NCBI GenBank assembly: GCA_003223995.1
Contig: QHYA01000135.1
Coordinates: 1 to 8,626 of the forward strand
Length of the DNA stretch: 8,626 nt
Reading direction: 5' to 3'
Source: Acidobacteriota bacterium
GTDB taxonomy: Bacteria > Acidobacteriota > Polarisedimenticolia > QHYA01
Positions 1 to 6,483 of the stretch are shown one piece after another (the stretch's first letter is position 1; each line of letters begins with the position of its first letter). Position numbers and translations under genes: made by a program. Under the pieces are notes generated by a model that saw only the letters and a program-made list of their open reading frames with translations, searched no databases and was not told the DNA's origin.

Positions 1-2145
1 GACCTCCGGGACGCCTGCGTGCGCTGATCCGGGTCTGCCGCCCTCTCCGCCCGTTGCGGTGGTCTCGGCCCCGTCTTCTCCGGAGGTCTTCAGCTCCGCT
101 CGGTGGCGCTCGAAGAAACGCCAGATCCGCGAGAGGAACCGGTGGCAACCCTCGATCCCCTGCTCCGACCAGAGGAACTCCGCTTCCGGAGGGGCCGCGA
201 AGAGCACGTAGAGGCGGACCGTGTCGGCCCCGTATTTCTCGCGCATGCGGTCCAGGTCGGGCGCGTTGTTCTTGGATTTCGACATCGCCCCAAGGCTCCG
301 GACCAGGTCGCTTCCGTCGTGCGGACAGACGTAGCGGGAGGCAGCCCCCTGCTCGTCCAGGACGACCCGGACCTCCTCCGGGGCAATGTAGCGGTGCACC
401 TGGCAGAAATAGCTGTAACAAACGACCATCCCCTGGGTCAGCATGTTCGCCACGGGCTCGTCCCCTTCAACAAGGCCGAGGTCCCGCATGAACTTGTGGA
501 AGAAGCGGCAATAGATCAGGTGTCCGGTCGCGTGCTCGATCCCCCCGATGTAGAGGTCGATGGGAAACCAGTCCCGCGCGGCCTCGGCTGCGAAGGGAAG
601 TCTCGAGTTCTTCGGATCGACGTAGCGGTAGAAGTACCAGGAAGAATCGACGAAGGTGTCCATCGTGTCGGTCTCGCGGCGGGCGGCCTTCCCGCATCGC
701 GGACAGGGGACGTTCACGAACTCCGGCACGCTCGCCAGAGGCGCCCCGGTGATTCCCTTGAGATCGACGTGCTCCGGCAGCAGCACAGGGAGCTCGTCGT
801 CCGGGACCGGGACGATCCCGCACGATCGGCAGTAGATGATCGGGATCGGGGTGCCCCAGTAGCGCTGCCTGGAGATCCCCCAGTCTTTCAGCCGGTAGGA
901 GACGGCGGCTTCCCCGAACCCTCTCGCAGCGGCGTGCTCCGTCATCGCGCGCCGGGCCTCGGAGGCGGGCACGCCGCTGAAGGCGCCGGAGTTGACCAGG
1001 GTGCCGCCCTCGCTCGCCGTGTACGCGCCGCTGGACTGCTCCCCAGCCGGCGCAGCAATGACCTGTCGCACCGGCAGGCCGAACCTCCGGGCGAACTCCA
1101 GGTCCCGCTCGTCGTGGGCGGGAACCGCCATGATGGCTCCTGTCCCGTACTCCATCAGGACGTAGTTGGCCACCCAGATCGGCACACGTTCGCCGCTGAA
1201 AGGATTCACTGCGAAACGCCCCGTCGGCACCCCATCCTTCTCCGGCTCGGAGAAACGCTCCCGCTGCGCCTTCTCGCGCGCCGCGGAGACGAACCGGCGG
1301 ACCTCCTCCTCGCGGCCCGCGCCAGCCGTGATGGCTCCGAGCTGCGGATGGTCGGGGGCCAAGACGAGGAAGGTCGCCCCCCAGATCGTGTCGATGCGGG
1401 TCGTGAAGACCTCCAGAGCGTCATCGAGCCCTTCGATCGGGAAGCGGATGCGCGCCCCCTCGCTGCGGCCGATCCAGTTCCTCTGCATCGTGCGAACCGG
1501 CTCCGGCCAACCCGTCATCCCATCCAGGCACCGGTCCAGCTCTTCCGCGTACCTCGTGATCCGGATGAACCATTGGTCCATCTCTCGCTGTTCGACCTCG
1601 GTGTCCTCGTGGCGCCAGCACCGGCCGTTCTCGACCTGCTCGTTGGCGAGGACGGTCTGGCAGCGAGGGCACCAGTTCAGCACGCGGCGGCTGCGGCAAA
1701 CGACGTCCCGCTCGAGCATCCGGAGGAAGAACCACTGGTTCCAGCGGTAGTATTCCGGCAGGCAGGTCGTGACCTCTCTCGCCCAGGCGTAGGACAGCCC
1801 CAGCTCCTTGAGCTGCCGGCGCATGGCATCGATGTTGGCTAACGTCCACTCCCGCGGATCGATTCCCCGCTCGATCGCGGCGTTCTCGGCCGGCAAGCCC
1901 AGAGCGTCCCAGCCCATCGGGTGCAGGACGTCGCGGCCCTGGAGCCGCTGGAAGTGGGCGACGGAGTCCCCGATCGTGTAGTTGCGGACGTGTCCCATGT
2001 GGAGCTTGCCGGAGGGATAGGGGAGCATCTCGAGGCTGTAGTACTTCTCCCGCGTCCCCGAGACTTCATCCGTCTCGAAGGCGTGCTGTTCAGCCCAGCG
2101 CTCCTGCCAGCGCCTCTCGATGCCATGGAAGTCGTAGTCGGCCAT
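1..2145 (-). CDS. leuS: Leucyl-tRNA synthetase, 3' end cut by the window edge
   Basis: Class I aminoacyl-tRNA synthetase that charges tRNA-Leu with leucine in the cytoplasm; 715 residues are visible. In order: the HIGH motif as HMGH (49-52); a zinc-type CPRC (C159, C162) in the segment NWCPRCQTVLANEQV; the CP1 editing domain with TTRIDT (248-253) and GTGAIMAVPAHDERD, whose Asp345 matches the E. coli editing aspartate; a second CPRC (C481, C484); DSSWYFYRY; and the KMSKS loop as AMSKS (620-624). E. coli LeuRS has about 860 residues, so roughly 150 of the C-terminal anticodon-binding and tail regions are missing here. Residues about 685-712 form a Gly/Thr/Glu-rich low-complexity stretch unusual for the family. 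The ATG at 2145 gives MADYDFHGIE, a typical LeuRS start; an in-frame GTG lies three codons upstream and there is no strong Shine-Dalgarno. It is the last visible gene of the ribH-nusB-zinc ribbon-leuS run, 89 bp after its neighbour. Identity is certain from the motifs. Confidence 0.98.
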   Translation of the reverse strand, partial: MADYDFHGIERRWQERWAEQHAFETDEVSGTREKYYSLEMLPYPSGKLHMGHVRNYTIGDSVAHFQRLQGRDVLHPMGWDALGLPAENAAIERGIDPREWTLANIDAMRRQLKELGLSYAWAREVTTCLPEYYRWNQWFFLRMLERDVVCRSRRVLNWCPRCQTVLANEQVENGRCWRHEDTEVEQREMDQWFIRITRYAEELDRCLDGMTGWPEPVRTMQRNWIGRSEGARIRFPIEGLDDALEVFTTRIDTIWGATFLVLAPDHPQLGAITAGAGREEEVRRFVSAAREKAQRERFSEPEKDGVPTGRFAVNPFSGERVPIWVANYVLMEYGTGAIMAVPAHDERDLEFARRFGLPVRQVIAAPAGEQSSGAYTASEGGTLVNSGAFSGVPASEARRAMTEHAAARGFGEAAVSYRLKDWGISRQRYWGTPIPIIYCRSCGIVPVPDDELPVLLPEHVDLKGITGAPLASVPEFVNVPCPRCGKAARRETDTMDTFVDSSWYFYRYVDPKNSRLPFAAEAARDWFPIDLYIGGIEHATGHLIYCRFFHKFMRDLGLVEGDEPVANMLTQGMVVCYSYFCQVHRYIAPEEVRVVLDEQGAASRYVCPHDGSDLVRSLGAMSKSKNNAPDLDRMREKYGADTVRLYVLFAAPPEAEFLWSEQGIEGCHRFLSRIWRFFERHRAELKTSGEDGAETTATGGEGGRPGSAHAGVPEV

Positions 2146-2234
2146 CCCGGTCACCGCATGGAAGAGACAGTCGGAACCGACACACTAACATGGGAGCCGA
2201 CACGCCTGCGCGCGGGGGAGAAAAGAGGGTCGTC
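2146..2234 (-). promoter_or_regulatory. leuS leader / intergenic region with a direct repeat
   Basis: This 89-bp gap between the zinc-ribbon gene and leuS is the longest spacer in the window. It holds two near-identical 11-mers, GGAACCGACAC (2173-2183) and GGAGCCGACAC (2193-2203), starting exactly 20 bp apart. The first sits in an inverted repeat, GTCGGAACCGAC (2170-2181). Two helical turns of spacing would suit a DNA-binding protein on one face, but this could be chance. I see no convincing -35/-10 pair, no T-box-sized leader and no U-tract terminator. A regulatory role for leuS is inference only. Confidence 0.25.
2173..2203. repeat. Imperfect 11-bp direct repeat, 20-bp period
   Basis: GGARCCGACAC occurs twice (2173-2183 and 2193-2203), differing at one base, with equivalent positions 20 bp apart. 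The left copy overlaps a palindrome with 5-bp arms (GTCGG/CCGAC). It lies in the leuS leader. The match is directly visible; function is unknown. Confidence 0.5.
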
Positions 2235-2858
2235 CTAGGCGTCGAGCGGCTTGGCGCGGCGCTTCTCGCAGATCTGCGCGATGGCCGAGTCGAAGAGAGC
2301 TGGGGCGTCCGGCAACGACGGGAATCGGTTGCGGATCATGCGACGCGCCTCCTCCATCTCCGCGTTGAACTCCTCGGCGAACCGCCCCTCTCGCAGGGCA
2401 TGATCGACCTTCTCGAGGTTGTACACCTCGATGTCCGAGAAGACGACGCGCGCCAGTCTCTGGATCTCCATGGTGGGGGTCGAGGGGACAGAAGCCAGGC
2501 CAGGCCGGGTGCGCGCGGTGGACGGTGACGAACTCGTCACGTGCGAGCGAGAGGGCGGGGAGCCGGCAATGGGAGATCCCGCGCTCGAGGTCTCTTCGAC
2601 CGTGGGGGCGGTCGGGGGAGAAACCGTGGAAGCAACGGGAGACCCGGTGGAGGCGCCGCCATCGAGAGCCTGCGCCGCAGGCCGAACCGTCCCCGCCGGT
2701 ACGATCGGGCGTGCTGACGCCCCGGACGAGCGCGATTCCGGGAGGAAGGCCCGGGAGACCTGCCCGCATCGGCTGCAGCGAACGAGCAGTCCGGACTCCG
2801 GAACCCGGTTCTCATCCAGACGGTAGCGTGTTCGGCAGGAAGCGCATTCCAGGATCAT
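2235..2858 (-). CDS. Zinc-ribbon domain protein with low-complexity linker
   Basis: A 207-residue protein of unknown job. Residues 1-37 form an MJ0042-type zinc ribbon: C5-x2-C8 and C28-x2-C31, with TRYRLDENRVPESG between them, close to the family pattern. Residues about 38-128 are Ser/Thr/Pro/Ala-rich and probably disordered. Residues about 129-207 are likely helical, beginning with LARVVFSDIEVYNLEKVDHA, and look like a separate conserved domain. I recall similar C-terminal segments in zinc-ribbon proteins of Deltaproteobacteria and Acidobacteria, but no biochemical role. There is no signal peptide or membrane segment, so it should be cytoplasmic. The ATG at 2858 is preferred because AGGAG (2866-2870) lies 7 nt upstream and the ribbon begins immediately; the frame stays open further upstream, but only antisense-shifted within nusB. 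It lies 29 bp after nusB and 89 bp before leuS. That context hints at transcription or translation, but this is inference. Confidence 0.9.
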   Translation of the reverse strand: MILECASCRTRYRLDENRVPESGLLVRCSRCGQVSRAFLPESRSSGASARPIVPAGTVRPAAQALDGGASTGSPVASTVSPPTAPTVEETSSAGSPIAGSPPSRSHVTSSSPSTARTRPGLASVPSTPTMEIQRLARVVFSDIEVYNLEKVDHALREGRFAEEFNAEMEEARRMIRNRFPSLPDAPALFDSAIAQICEKRRAKPLDA

Positions 2859-2865
2859 CGCGATG

Positions 2866-2870
2866 CTCCT
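2866..2870 (-). promoter_or_regulatory. Ribosome binding site of the zinc-ribbon gene
   Basis: AGGAG on the minus strand lies 7 nt before the ATG at 2858. It is the clearest Shine-Dalgarno in the window and fixes the start of the zinc-ribbon protein, whose reading frame otherwise extends upstream through nusB. Confidence 0.75.
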
Positions 2871-2887
2871 GTGCTGCCCCGGGGTAT

Positions 2888-3319
2888 TCAAGGCACCAGA
2901 CGCGACCTGGGTTTCTCTTCCAGGCTCTTCCGCAGGGAATCGAGAACTCCGTTGACGAACTGGCCGGAATCCTCTCCTCCGAACTTCTTGGCGAGATCGA
3001 TCGCCTCGTCGATCACGACGATGCGAGGGGTGCACGGCTCCTGAAGGAACTCGTAAACCGCGAGCCGCAGGATGTTCCTGTCCACTGCGGCCATCCTTTC
3101 CAGCCTCCAGTGCTCGGAAATCCCCACGATCAACCGGTCTATCTGCTGCTTCCGTGAGATCGTCCCGCGCACGAGCCGCTCGGCCATCTCCCGCACCTCC
3201 TGGCCGACGGAGCGGTCGTGCCAGTAGAGGGAGAAGGCCTCGTCCACGTTCTGCCCTCCCAGTTCGATCTGGAAGAGAACCTGCACGGCGCACTGCCGGG
3301 CGTGATGGCGAGGGTCCAT
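2888..3319 (-). CDS. nusB: Transcription antitermination factor NusB
   Basis: NusB, 143 residues, an all-helical RNA-binding protein. With NusE (ribosomal protein S10) it binds boxA in rRNA leaders and assembles the antitermination complex on RNA polymerase. The N-terminal RHHARQCAVQVLFQIEL matches the family's arginine-rich first helix that contacts boxA RNA. The middle has DRNILRLAVYEFL (80-92), and the C-terminal half has VVIDEAIDLAKKFGGEDSGQ (101-120) followed by FVNGVLDSL, the family hallmark. Length is normal (about 130-165 in the family). The ATG at 3319 is the first sensible start; no strong Shine-Dalgarno precedes it, so translation may depend on read-through from ribH, 57 bp upstream. 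The ribH-nusB pairing is common across bacteria and supports both assignments. Confidence 0.97.
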   Translation of the reverse strand: MDPRHHARQCAVQVLFQIELGGQNVDEAFSLYWHDRSVGQEVREMAERLVRGTISRKQQIDRLIVGISEHWRLERMAAVDRNILRLAVYEFLQEPCTPRIVVIDEAIDLAKKFGGEDSGQFVNGVLDSLRKSLEEKPRSRLVP

Positions 3320-3376
3320 GGTGCTTGGGTCAGCTCATCCGGTTGCTGCTGCAACTCATCGAGGGTGCATGGGGCG
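3320..3376 (-). other. ribH-nusB spacer with a small inverted repeat
   Basis: A 57-bp gap. It contains GTTGC-AGCA-GCAAC on the minus strand (3342-3355), a perfect 5-bp stem with a 4-nt loop. There is no T-tract after it, so it is not a convincing intrinsic terminator; it could equally be chance. No promoter is visible. Confidence 0.25.
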
Positions 3377-3856
3377 TCACGACGGCTCCGGGCACATCGC
3401 GGCCAGAAGGCCGGCCATCTCGATCGCGGCGGCGGCGGCCTCCCATCCCTTGTTGCCTCGGCTCCCCCCGGATCTCTCTCTCGCCTGCTCCATCGTGTTG
3501 GTCGTGAGCACGCCGAAGGTCACGGGGACCCCGGTCTCCTCGGCGGCTTGGGAGATTCCGCGCGTGACCGAGGAGGCAATGAACTCGAAATGCGAAGTTT
3601 CTCCCCGGACCAGCGCTCCGAGACAGATCACCGCATCGTACATCTTCGAGGCGGCCAGCCGCCTGGCCAATTGCGGGATCTCGAAGGCGCCAGGGGTTCT
3701 GTGGATTGTGATGTCGTCCTCCAAGACTCCGTGACGCTCCAGGCAATCGAGGGCCCCCTGGAGCAACCGCGAGACGATGGCGTCGTTGTAGCGGCTGGCG
3801 ATCAGGGCGTATCTCTTCCCCTTCGAGTCCAGCCTGCCTTCTATTCTCCTTGGCAT
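3377..3856 (-). CDS. ribH: 6,7-dimethyl-8-ribityllumazine synthase
   Basis: Lumazine synthase, 159 residues. It condenses 5-amino-6-ribitylamino-uracil with 3,4-dihydroxy-2-butanone 4-phosphate, the penultimate step of riboflavin synthesis, and normally forms a pentamer or 60-mer capsid. Visible landmarks: SRYND (21-25), the substrate-stacking aromatic region; PGAFEIP (55-61); GALVRGETSHFEFI (80-93), with His89 as the likely general acid/base; GVLTTNTMEQA (115-125); and Arg128 plus GNKGWEAA near the phosphate site. Length and motif order are normal. The ATG at 3856 gives a family-like start; the upstream bases carry no good Shine-Dalgarno, while an AAGGAG lies inside codons 2-4, too late to serve this start. 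No other rib genes are in view. A candidate promoter and hairpin lie just upstream; I do not see an FMN riboswitch there. Confidence 0.98.
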   Translation of the reverse strand: MPRRIEGRLDSKGKRYALIASRYNDAIVSRLLQGALDCLERHGVLEDDITIHRTPGAFEIPQLARRLAASKMYDAVICLGALVRGETSHFEFIASSVTRGISQAAEETGVPVTFGVLTTNTMEQARERSGGSRGNKGWEAAAAAIEMAGLLAAMCPEPS

Positions 3857-3871
3857 TCGAGCTAGGGTCCC

Positions 3872-3901
3872 GCATCCGCCTCGGGGGCCGCTTCCGGATG
3901 C
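3872..3901 (-). promoter_or_regulatory. Leader hairpin upstream of ribH
   Basis: On the minus strand GCATCCG (3895-3901) and CGGATGC (3872-3878) form a perfect 7-bp inverted repeat around a 16-nt G/C-rich loop. It ends 15 nt before the ribH ATG. It has no following U-tract, so it is not a standard terminator. It would lie within the transcript made from the predicted promoter. It is too small to be an FMN riboswitch and lacks that element's conserved segments. Role unknown; an RNA stability or translation-control element is possible. Confidence 0.35.
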
Positions 3902-3916
3902 AGGCGGCGCAGTTTC

Positions 3917-3946
3917 AGTATAGGTTCAGAAGCTCGCACGCATCAA
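3917..3946 (-). promoter_or_regulatory. Candidate sigma70-type promoter for ribH-nusB
   Basis: On the minus strand, TTGATG (3941-3946) and TATACT (3917-3922) are separated by 18 bp. They match the -35 and -10 consensus at 4/6 and 5/6 positions. A start site about 7 nt downstream of the -10 (near 3910) would give a leader of roughly 50 nt that includes the hairpin at 3872-3901. The -35 lies in the last codons of the membrane-protein gene. An A/T-rich -10 stands out in this GC-rich DNA. Prediction by eye only. Confidence 0.4.
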
Positions 3947-4645
3947 CTCCGGCCAGACCGGGGCCAGAAGCGCCTTCAAAACGATATCCAGCAGCAGCCC
4001 GCACAGGGCGAGGCCGCCTGGAAGTAAGAGGCGCCGCCAGCTCCACCGGCGGTAATAGGACATGTAGTCCATCAAGCAGGCGCCCATCAGCAGCGACAAG
4101 GCCCCGGCCGTCAGCAGGGAGAGCAGGACGAACACCGCAGCGTTGCGAAGATGCTCGGGCAGGAAAAGAGCCGGCGAAGCTTCTTTTCCAATCCCCGTCA
4201 TGACCCAGCCTTCCATCTCCTGCCAGTACTCGCGGCCGTGGAGGATGATGCGCTCGGCCTGCGCCGGCTCGCTGACGGTCAGGAGGACCATCGTCGTCGT
4301 CAGCGCAGCCGCCCAGCACAGCATGGCGCCGAATGCCGCAAGCCGCCTGCCCCTCAGCAGCAGAAGGGCCATCATGGGCCACGCTGGCAGGCACGCGAGC
4401 AGCGGAAGAAGCAGCCGCGCGAGAAGCAGGGGCCTGGAGAGGTGGAAACCGGCAGTCACGAGCGCCGCGCTCCCCCCGGCAACCAGAGGAATCACCACGA
4501 CCAGGGACGGCGAGACCCTCCCGGCGTCCGAGACGGCCCTCATGAGGCGCTGCGGGGGGGCGTCCCCGAGGGGACCAGCCAGCTCCGGGGCCACTCTGAA
4601 ATGTGGGAAAAGCGAGACGGAAGGGCCTTTCGCATCAGGAGGCAT
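3926..4645 (-). CDS. Five-segment integral membrane protein, function unknown
   Basis: A 239-residue protein I do not recognise. After a hydrophilic N-terminus of about 44 residues, hydrophobic stretches at about 46-67, 73-97, 102-124, 167-191 and 206-228 suggest five membrane spans. A longer polar, amphipathic segment at about 125-166 (AERIILHGREYWQEMEGWVM) lies between spans 3 and 4. A Yip1-like fold is a possible guess from the size and span pattern, but no diagnostic motif is seen. The ATG at 4645 overlaps the end of the pfkB-family gene by 11 bp, with GGAGG directly abutting the ATG (spacing zero, which is poor), so translational coupling is likely. In-frame alternatives (GTG at codon 18, ATG at codon 35) have no better Shine-Dalgarno. 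A run of seven G's at 4554-4560 lies in the N-terminal coding part. The close coupling suggests shared expression with the kinase and mtnP. Confidence 0.85.
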   Translation of the reverse strand: MPPDAKGPSVSLFPHFRVAPELAGPLGDAPPQRLMRAVSDAGRVSPSLVVVIPLVAGGSAALVTAGFHLSRPLLLARLLLPLLACLPAWPMMALLLLRGRRLAAFGAMLCWAAALTTTMVLLTVSEPAQAERIILHGREYWQEMEGWVMTGIGKEASPALFLPEHLRNAAVFVLLSLLTAGALSLLMGACLMDYMSYYRRWSWRRLLLPGGLALCGLLLDIVLKALLAPVWPELMRASF

Positions 4646-5558
4646 CCTCCGGGATCGCCTCGAACTGCGTCAGGTTGGAGAAGGCCCGGTAGCGCTCGTG
4701 GATCTCCTCCCTCGACAATCGGACCAGCCGGCCCAGACTGAAGTCCTCCACGTCGAAGGAGGCCATCACGGATCCGAAGATGATCGCCCGGCGCATCGCC
4801 TTCTCACTCAAGTCCCGCGCGCTGGCGAGGTGCCCGATGAAACCCCCCGCGAAGGAGTCTCCCGCGCCCGTCGGGTCGACGGGGGCCTCCAGAGGATACG
4901 CCGGCGCGGCGAAGACCGAACTCTCGCTGAACAGCATGGCGCCATACTCGCCTCGCTTGACCACCAGCGCCTTCGGGCCAAGGGCGCGGATCGTCTGCGC
5001 GGCCCTGACCAGGCTGCTCTCGCCGGAAAGCTGGCGTGCCTCGGCATCGTTGATCAGCAGGATATCGACGCGGCGGATCGTCCGCAGCAGCGATTCGCGT
5101 TTCCCGGCGATCCAGAAGTCCATGGTGTCGCAAGCCACGAGCCTGGGCGAGCGGACCTGTTCGAGCACCTCCCGCTGCAGGTCGGGGTCGATATTCGCGA
5201 GGAACACGTACTCGCAGTCCCGATAGTGCTCGGGCAGGGACGGGCGGAAGCCGGCGAAGACGTTCAGCTCGGTCCTCAGCGTGCGGGCGACGTTCAGGTC
5301 GTAGCCGTACTCCCCCTTCCAGCGGAAGGTGCGTCCGGGGGCGGCCTGGAGGCCGGAGAGGTCGATCCCTCTCTCGGTCAGCAAGCGGCGGTGCTCATCA
5401 GCGAAGTCCTCGCCCACGACGGCCACCAGCTTCACCGGAGTGAAGAACGAGGCGGCTACGGAGAAGTATGTGGCCGATCCTCCCAGGACCTCGCGCCTCT
5501 CGCCGAAGGGGGTGCGAACGGAATCGAGCGCGACCGAGCCGACGACCAGCACGGCCAT
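4635..5558 (-). CDS. PfkB-family carbohydrate/nucleoside kinase
   Basis: A 307-residue ribokinase-fold kinase, normal length for PfkB. It should transfer a phosphate from ATP to a sugar or nucleoside hydroxyl in the cytoplasm. The N-terminal signature GGSATYFSVAA (26-36) follows the first beta strand, LVVGSVALD; NDAEARQLSGE (170-180) is the typical middle motif; KRGEYGAMLF (201-210) precedes DPTGAGDSFAGGF (228-240), the PfkB signature 2 with anion-hole glycines and Asp234 as the likely catalytic base. The substrate cannot be read from the sequence. It starts 3 nt after the mtnP stop (TGAGCGATG), without its own Shine-Dalgarno, so translation is probably coupled to mtnP; its stop overlaps the next gene by 11 bp. 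The neighbourhood suggests a nucleoside or salvage-derived sugar as substrate, for example adenosine or a ribose derivative, but this is inference. Family assignment is firm. Confidence 0.95.
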   Translation of the reverse strand: MAVLVVGSVALDSVRTPFGERREVLGGSATYFSVAASFFTPVKLVAVVGEDFADEHRRLLTERGIDLSGLQAAPGRTFRWKGEYGYDLNVARTLRTELNVFAGFRPSLPEHYRDCEYVFLANIDPDLQREVLEQVRSPRLVACDTMDFWIAGKRESLLRTIRRVDILLINDAEARQLSGESSLVRAAQTIRALGPKALVVKRGEYGAMLFSESSVFAAPAYPLEAPVDPTGAGDSFAGGFIGHLASARDLSEKAMRRAIIFGSVMASFDVEDFSLGRLVRLSREEIHERYRAFSNLTQFEAIPEDAS

Positions 5559-5561
5559 CGC

Positions 5562-6443
5562 TCAACCGGAGGTAGGAAGCGACTCGAGCAGCACTGCGAG
5601 GCGGCGGCGGGCCTCTTCCGGAATCGAAGCTGGCTCCGTTATCACCGCCGCGCGCAGGGCCGTCCCGCAGGAGCAGGTCCTCTCCTCCGGCAGCGCGCCG
5701 ATCGCCTCCCGCAGCAGCTCCGAGGCGGTCTCGGCGTTCAGGCGGAGGTTGGCGAGGATCTGCTCGACCGAGACCTGCTCCTCCGAGGCGTGCCAGCAGT
5801 CATAGTCGGTCACGAGCGCGATTGTCGCATAGCAGATCTCCGCTTCCCGCGCGAGCTTCGCCTCTTGCAGACTCGTCATGCCGATGACATCCACGCCCCA
5901 GGAGCGGTAGAGGAGCGACTCGGCGCGCGTCGAGAAGGCCGGCCCTTCCATGCATAGATACGTCCCCCCGTCGTGCATCCTGGCTCGGACCTTCCTGGCT
6001 GCCTCGGCGAGCAGCGAGCGCAGTTGAGGGCAGATCGGCTCGGCGAAGCTGACATGGGCCACGACGCCGTCGCCAAAGAAGGTGGAGGCCCTTCCCCGCG
6101 TCCTGTCGATGTACTGGTCCGGCAGGACAACGTCCAGCGGTCGGATGGACTCTCGCATCGAGCCCACCGCTCCCGCTGACAGCAGCCGCTCGACACCAAG
6201 CAGCTTGAATCCGTAGATGTTGGCCCGGAAGTTCAGCTCGGAGGGGAGAAGGCGATGGCCGCGGCCGTGCCGTGGCAGGAACGCGACCCTCCTTCCCGCC
6301 AGCGTTCCCAGGATGTAGGCGTCTGAGGGCTTGCCGAAGGGGGTCTCGACGGTCCGCTCCTCGACCTGAGAAATCTCCGGCATCTCGTACAGACCGCTCC
6401 CTCCGATGACGCCGACGCGGATGGGCTCGAAGTCCTTTTTCAT
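5562..6443 (-). CDS. mtnP: 5'-methylthioadenosine phosphorylase
   Basis: A 293-residue PNP/MTAP-family enzyme. MTAP splits methylthioadenosine with phosphate into adenine and 5-methylthioribose-1-phosphate, clearing a by-product of polyamine synthesis. Visible: VIGGSGLY (12-19) and LPRHGRGH (56-63), the phosphate-site loops; NFRANIYGFKLLGV (71-84) with SAGAVGSM (89-96); MEGPAFSTRAES (165-176); IGMT (187-190); and TDYDCWH (212-218). Asp213/Asp215 correspond to the adenine-binding aspartates of MTAP, favouring it over inosine/guanosine phosphorylases. A C-terminal CSC (C257, C259) recalls the CXC disulfide motif of Sulfolobus MTAP II. The start at 6443 has a weak GAGAG 6 nt upstream and lies 40 bp after the thioredoxin-like gene. 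No mtnA or other downstream methionine-salvage gene is in view. A 5'-deoxyadenosine role is also possible. Identity is fairly firm; exact substrate preference is inferred. Confidence 0.93.
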   Translation of the reverse strand: MKKDFEPIRVGVIGGSGLYEMPEISQVEERTVETPFGKPSDAYILGTLAGRRVAFLPRHGRGHRLLPSELNFRANIYGFKLLGVERLLSAGAVGSMRESIRPLDVVLPDQYIDRTRGRASTFFGDGVVAHVSFAEPICPQLRSLLAEAARKVRARMHDGGTYLCMEGPAFSTRAESLLYRSWGVDVIGMTSLQEAKLAREAEICYATIALVTDYDCWHASEEQVSVEQILANLRLNAETASELLREAIGALPEERTCSCGTALRAAVITEPASIPEEARRRLAVLLESLPTSG

Positions 6444-6483
6444 CCAAAGCTCTCGGGCCGCTTCAGGACTGGCGATGCCTGGA

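Noticed and set aside
103..1842. 579-codon plus-strand open frame opposite leuS
   Set aside because: It lies wholly antisense to the well-conserved leuS coding region, shows no recognisable domain, and long antisense frames are expected in GC-rich DNA.
2090..2191. Possible 33-codon leader peptide before leuS (ATG at 2191, seven Leu codons including a rare TTA and CTA)
   Set aside because: There is no Shine-Dalgarno, most of it overlaps leuS out of frame, the Leu codons are not clustered, and no terminator/antiterminator hairpins follow. Leucine-responsive attenuation is not supported.
2146..2234. T-box leader of leuS
   Set aside because: The 89-bp gap is far shorter than a T-box, with no specifier loop or AGGGUGG-like T-box sequence.
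2877..2884. CCCCGGGG palindrome between nusB and the zinc-ribbon gene
   Set aside because: It is an 8-bp self-complementary sequence with no loop and no T-tract, common by chance at this GC content.
3857..3925. FMN riboswitch ahead of ribH
   Set aside because: The gap is only 69 bp, too short for the element, and its conserved segments are absent.
4143..5957. 604-codon plus-strand open frame opposite the membrane protein, kinase and mtnP
   Set aside because: It spans three real genes on the opposite strand, its translation is low-complexity and Arg/Gly-rich without domains, and it is explained by codon bias of the real genes.
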